Assembly: GCA_025928215.1 (NCBI GenBank)
Contig: JAICJW010000254.1
Location: 1-6,811, forward strand
Length of the DNA stretch: 6,811 nucleotides
Direction of reading: 5' to 3'
DNA from: Chloroflexia bacterium
GTDB taxonomy: Bacteria > Chloroflexota > Chloroflexia > Thermomicrobiales > JALYUS01
Positions 5,533 to 6,811 of this stretch are shown here, one piece after another (within the stretch, counting starts at the first letter, position 1; each line of letters opens with the position of its first letter). The translations under genes were made by a program, and so were the position numbers. The notes below the pieces were generated by a model. The model made no database searches and was not told the origin of the DNA. It saw only the letters and a program-made list of their open reading frames with translations.

Positions 5533-6811
5533 ATGGCACAAGCGTTCGCGGACGTGAAGTCGAAACTGCGTAAACCGACGTGGGAGATGATGCTGCGCCC
5601 GCTCCGATTACCGGAAGGGTGGGGCACGTTCGCCCTCGTCGCGTTGATGGTGTTGCTTGTGCAGACGGCGATCCTGCGCGCGGAATGGGCGCCGGAACTG
5701 CGCATTTTGCCGTCCGTGACGTGGGCGGGGTTGCTCATCGGGTTCGTGCTCGCCCGCATCAGGCCGCTCCCGAACTACTACGCGCATCTGATCGGGTTCG
5801 TCGCTGGCATCGCGGTCATCTGGCTGCGCACGCTCGCCGTGGTTGACGACCGTTTCGGCGGGACGCGCGGCAAGTCGGTCGAACTCGCGCACCGCCTCGA
5901 GGCATATCTCCGTGCCGCGTGGAATGGCAAGGCGGAAGATGACTTGTTCCTCTTCGTCCTCGTCTGCGCCGCCCTGATGTACTTCTTCGCCTACTTCTCG
6001 ATGTGGTGGATCTTCCGGTCGCACTGGCTCTCGCCGACGCTCGGCGTCGCCGGTCTCATCCTCCTCATCAACCTCGGCTACGACCGGGAAGATAGCGGGA
6101 CATTCCTCTTTCTTTTTCTCCTCGTTGTCATCCCGCTGGCGATCCGCTTCTATGCCTTCCAGCAGGAGGCGCAGTGGCGCATGGCGCGCATCGCGTTTCC
6201 GGACTCGCTCGGCTGGCGCTTTCTCTCCGTTGCGACGGGGCTGACGCTCGCCTTGCTGGTGGTCGCGTACTTACTGCCCTTCTCCGTTCATGGTGGGCCG
6301 GTGCATACCGCGTGGGAGCAGGTCTCCGCGCCGTGGGGCAATATCGAAGGGCGCTGGGAGCAGTTCTTTCCCAGCATCGCGGGGCGCGGGCGGACGCGCA
6401 GCACCTTCCCCGGATTCGCTGCTTTTGGGGACTCGTTCCAACTCGGCGGCGGCCTTAATCTCCCTGAGGACCCGGCGGTCGCGCTGAAATGCGACACCAT
6501 TCCCGGCCAGTACGTCAAGATGAACACGTACGACTACTACACCGGCCACGGCTTTATGAAGAAGGTGCCGGATGATTTCAAGGCCCAGCAACCGGACGGC
6601 AGTACCTACGATCCGCGCGTCTCACTCGATGCGAGCAAGGCCGTCCCGCTGCCACCGGCCGCCGATCAAACCGCGAAGAGCGCCAGTTGCTCCGCGCAAC
6701 TCTTCCGCCCGCGTGGGAATATTCTGCCCATCACCGGCTCGCAACTCGAACAGATCAATACGCAAACCCTCGTGAGCCTCGGCTGGCAGAGTTATAACCT
6801 GACTGGTGCAA
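5533..6811 (+). CDS. TgpA-like transglutaminase-domain membrane protein, N-terminal part (3' partial)
   Basis: The frame opened by ATG 5533 runs 426 codons to the window edge without a stop, so the gene is cut at its 3' end. The N-terminus is basic (KSKLRKPTWEMMLRPLR). About seven hydrophobic segments follow, near residues 32-48, 58-74, 82-98, 137-161, 166-181, 190-204 and 230-250, which would place the following region outside the cell. That region begins VHTAWEQV and includes FGDSFQLGGGLNLPEDPAV (298-316) and YDYYTGHG (333-340), which match the segment between the membrane part and the catalytic core of TgpA-like transglutaminases found beside MoxR and DUF58 genes. The Cys-His-Asp core itself lies beyond the window and cannot be checked. 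A G-run at 5520-5524, 8 nt before the ATG, is a modest ribosome site. The gene begins 48 nt after the DUF58 stop and in the same frame, consistent with one operon. Family call rests on topology, motif and context. Confidence 0.85.
   Translation, partial: MAQAFADVKSKLRKPTWEMMLRPLRLPEGWGTFALVALMVLLVQTAILRAEWAPELRILPSVTWAGLLIGFVLARIRPLPNYYAHLIGFVAGIAVIWLRTLAVVDDRFGGTRGKSVELAHRLEAYLRAAWNGKAEDDLFLFVLVCAALMYFFAYFSMWWIFRSHWLSPTLGVAGLILLINLGYDREDSGTFLFLFLLVVIPLAIRFYAFQQEAQWRMARIAFPDSLGWRFLSVATGLTLALLVVAYLLPFSVHGGPVHTAWEQVSAPWGNIEGRWEQFFPSIAGRGRTRSTFPGFAAFGDSFQLGGGLNLPEDPAVALKCDTIPGQYVKMNTYDYYTGHGFMKKVPDDFKAQQPDGSTYDPRVSLDASKAVPLPPAADQTAKSASCSAQLFRPRGNILPITGSQLEQINTQTLVSLGWQSYNLTGA

Noticed and set aside
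4102..5541. 479-codon open frame on the minus strand opposite the DUF58 gene
   Set aside because: It is Arg/Asp/His-rich with no recognisable domain. It fully overlaps a well-supported DUF58 gene and is explained by GC-rich codon bias.

Overview
This is a GC-rich (roughly 60-65% by eye), gene-dense bacterial window with five protein-coding genes. No rRNA, tRNA, CRISPR array, insertion sequence or phage gene was seen. The gene set (a MoxR ATPase / DUF58 / TgpA-like transglutaminase operon, a PYROXD2-type FAD oxidoreductase and an M20 peptidase) and a GTAGGGG...CCCCTAC palindrome between genes would fit a Chloroflexota-type genome. That assignment is an impression, not a demonstration; Actinobacteriota and other GC-rich phyla are not excluded.

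Layout. (1) Positions 1-1101, + strand: the 3' part of an M20 (ArgE/DapE-type) zinc hydrolase whose first codons lie off the left edge; all metal ligands are visible. (2) 1098-1125: a near-perfect 13-bp-stem palindrome that contains the peptidase stop codon and lies between two convergent genes. (3) 1175-2833, - strand: a COG1233/PYROXD2-like FAD-dependent oxidoreductase starting at a GTG. (4) 2834-3124: a divergent intergenic region with an AT-rich promoter-like island near 2909-2919, and a roughly 200-nt putative leader with an imperfect hairpin and a small coupled ORF of doubtful reality. (5) 3125-6811, + strand: a three-gene operon. A MoxR AAA+ ATPase overlaps a DUF58 protein by 4 nt (GTGA), followed after 48 nt by a polytopic membrane protein whose N-terminal 426 codons match the membrane half of TgpA-like transglutaminases. 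That last gene runs off the right edge before its catalytic core.

How the genes work together. The MoxR-DUF58-transglutaminase trio is a recurrent operon in many bacteria. The MoxR ATPase is thought to act as a chaperone or remodeller with a vWA-like DUF58 partner at the membrane, and the transglutaminase/protease-like domain works outside it. The exact substrate is generally unknown. The M20 peptidase and the FAD oxidoreductase are separate transcription units with no visible functional tie to the trio or to each other.

I found no clearly new biological system. The points most worth a second look are the palindrome holding a stop codon, the structured leader with its small coupled ORF upstream of moxR, the degenerate MIDAS-like motif in the DUF58 protein, and the in-frame single-TAG junction between the DUF58 and transglutaminase genes.
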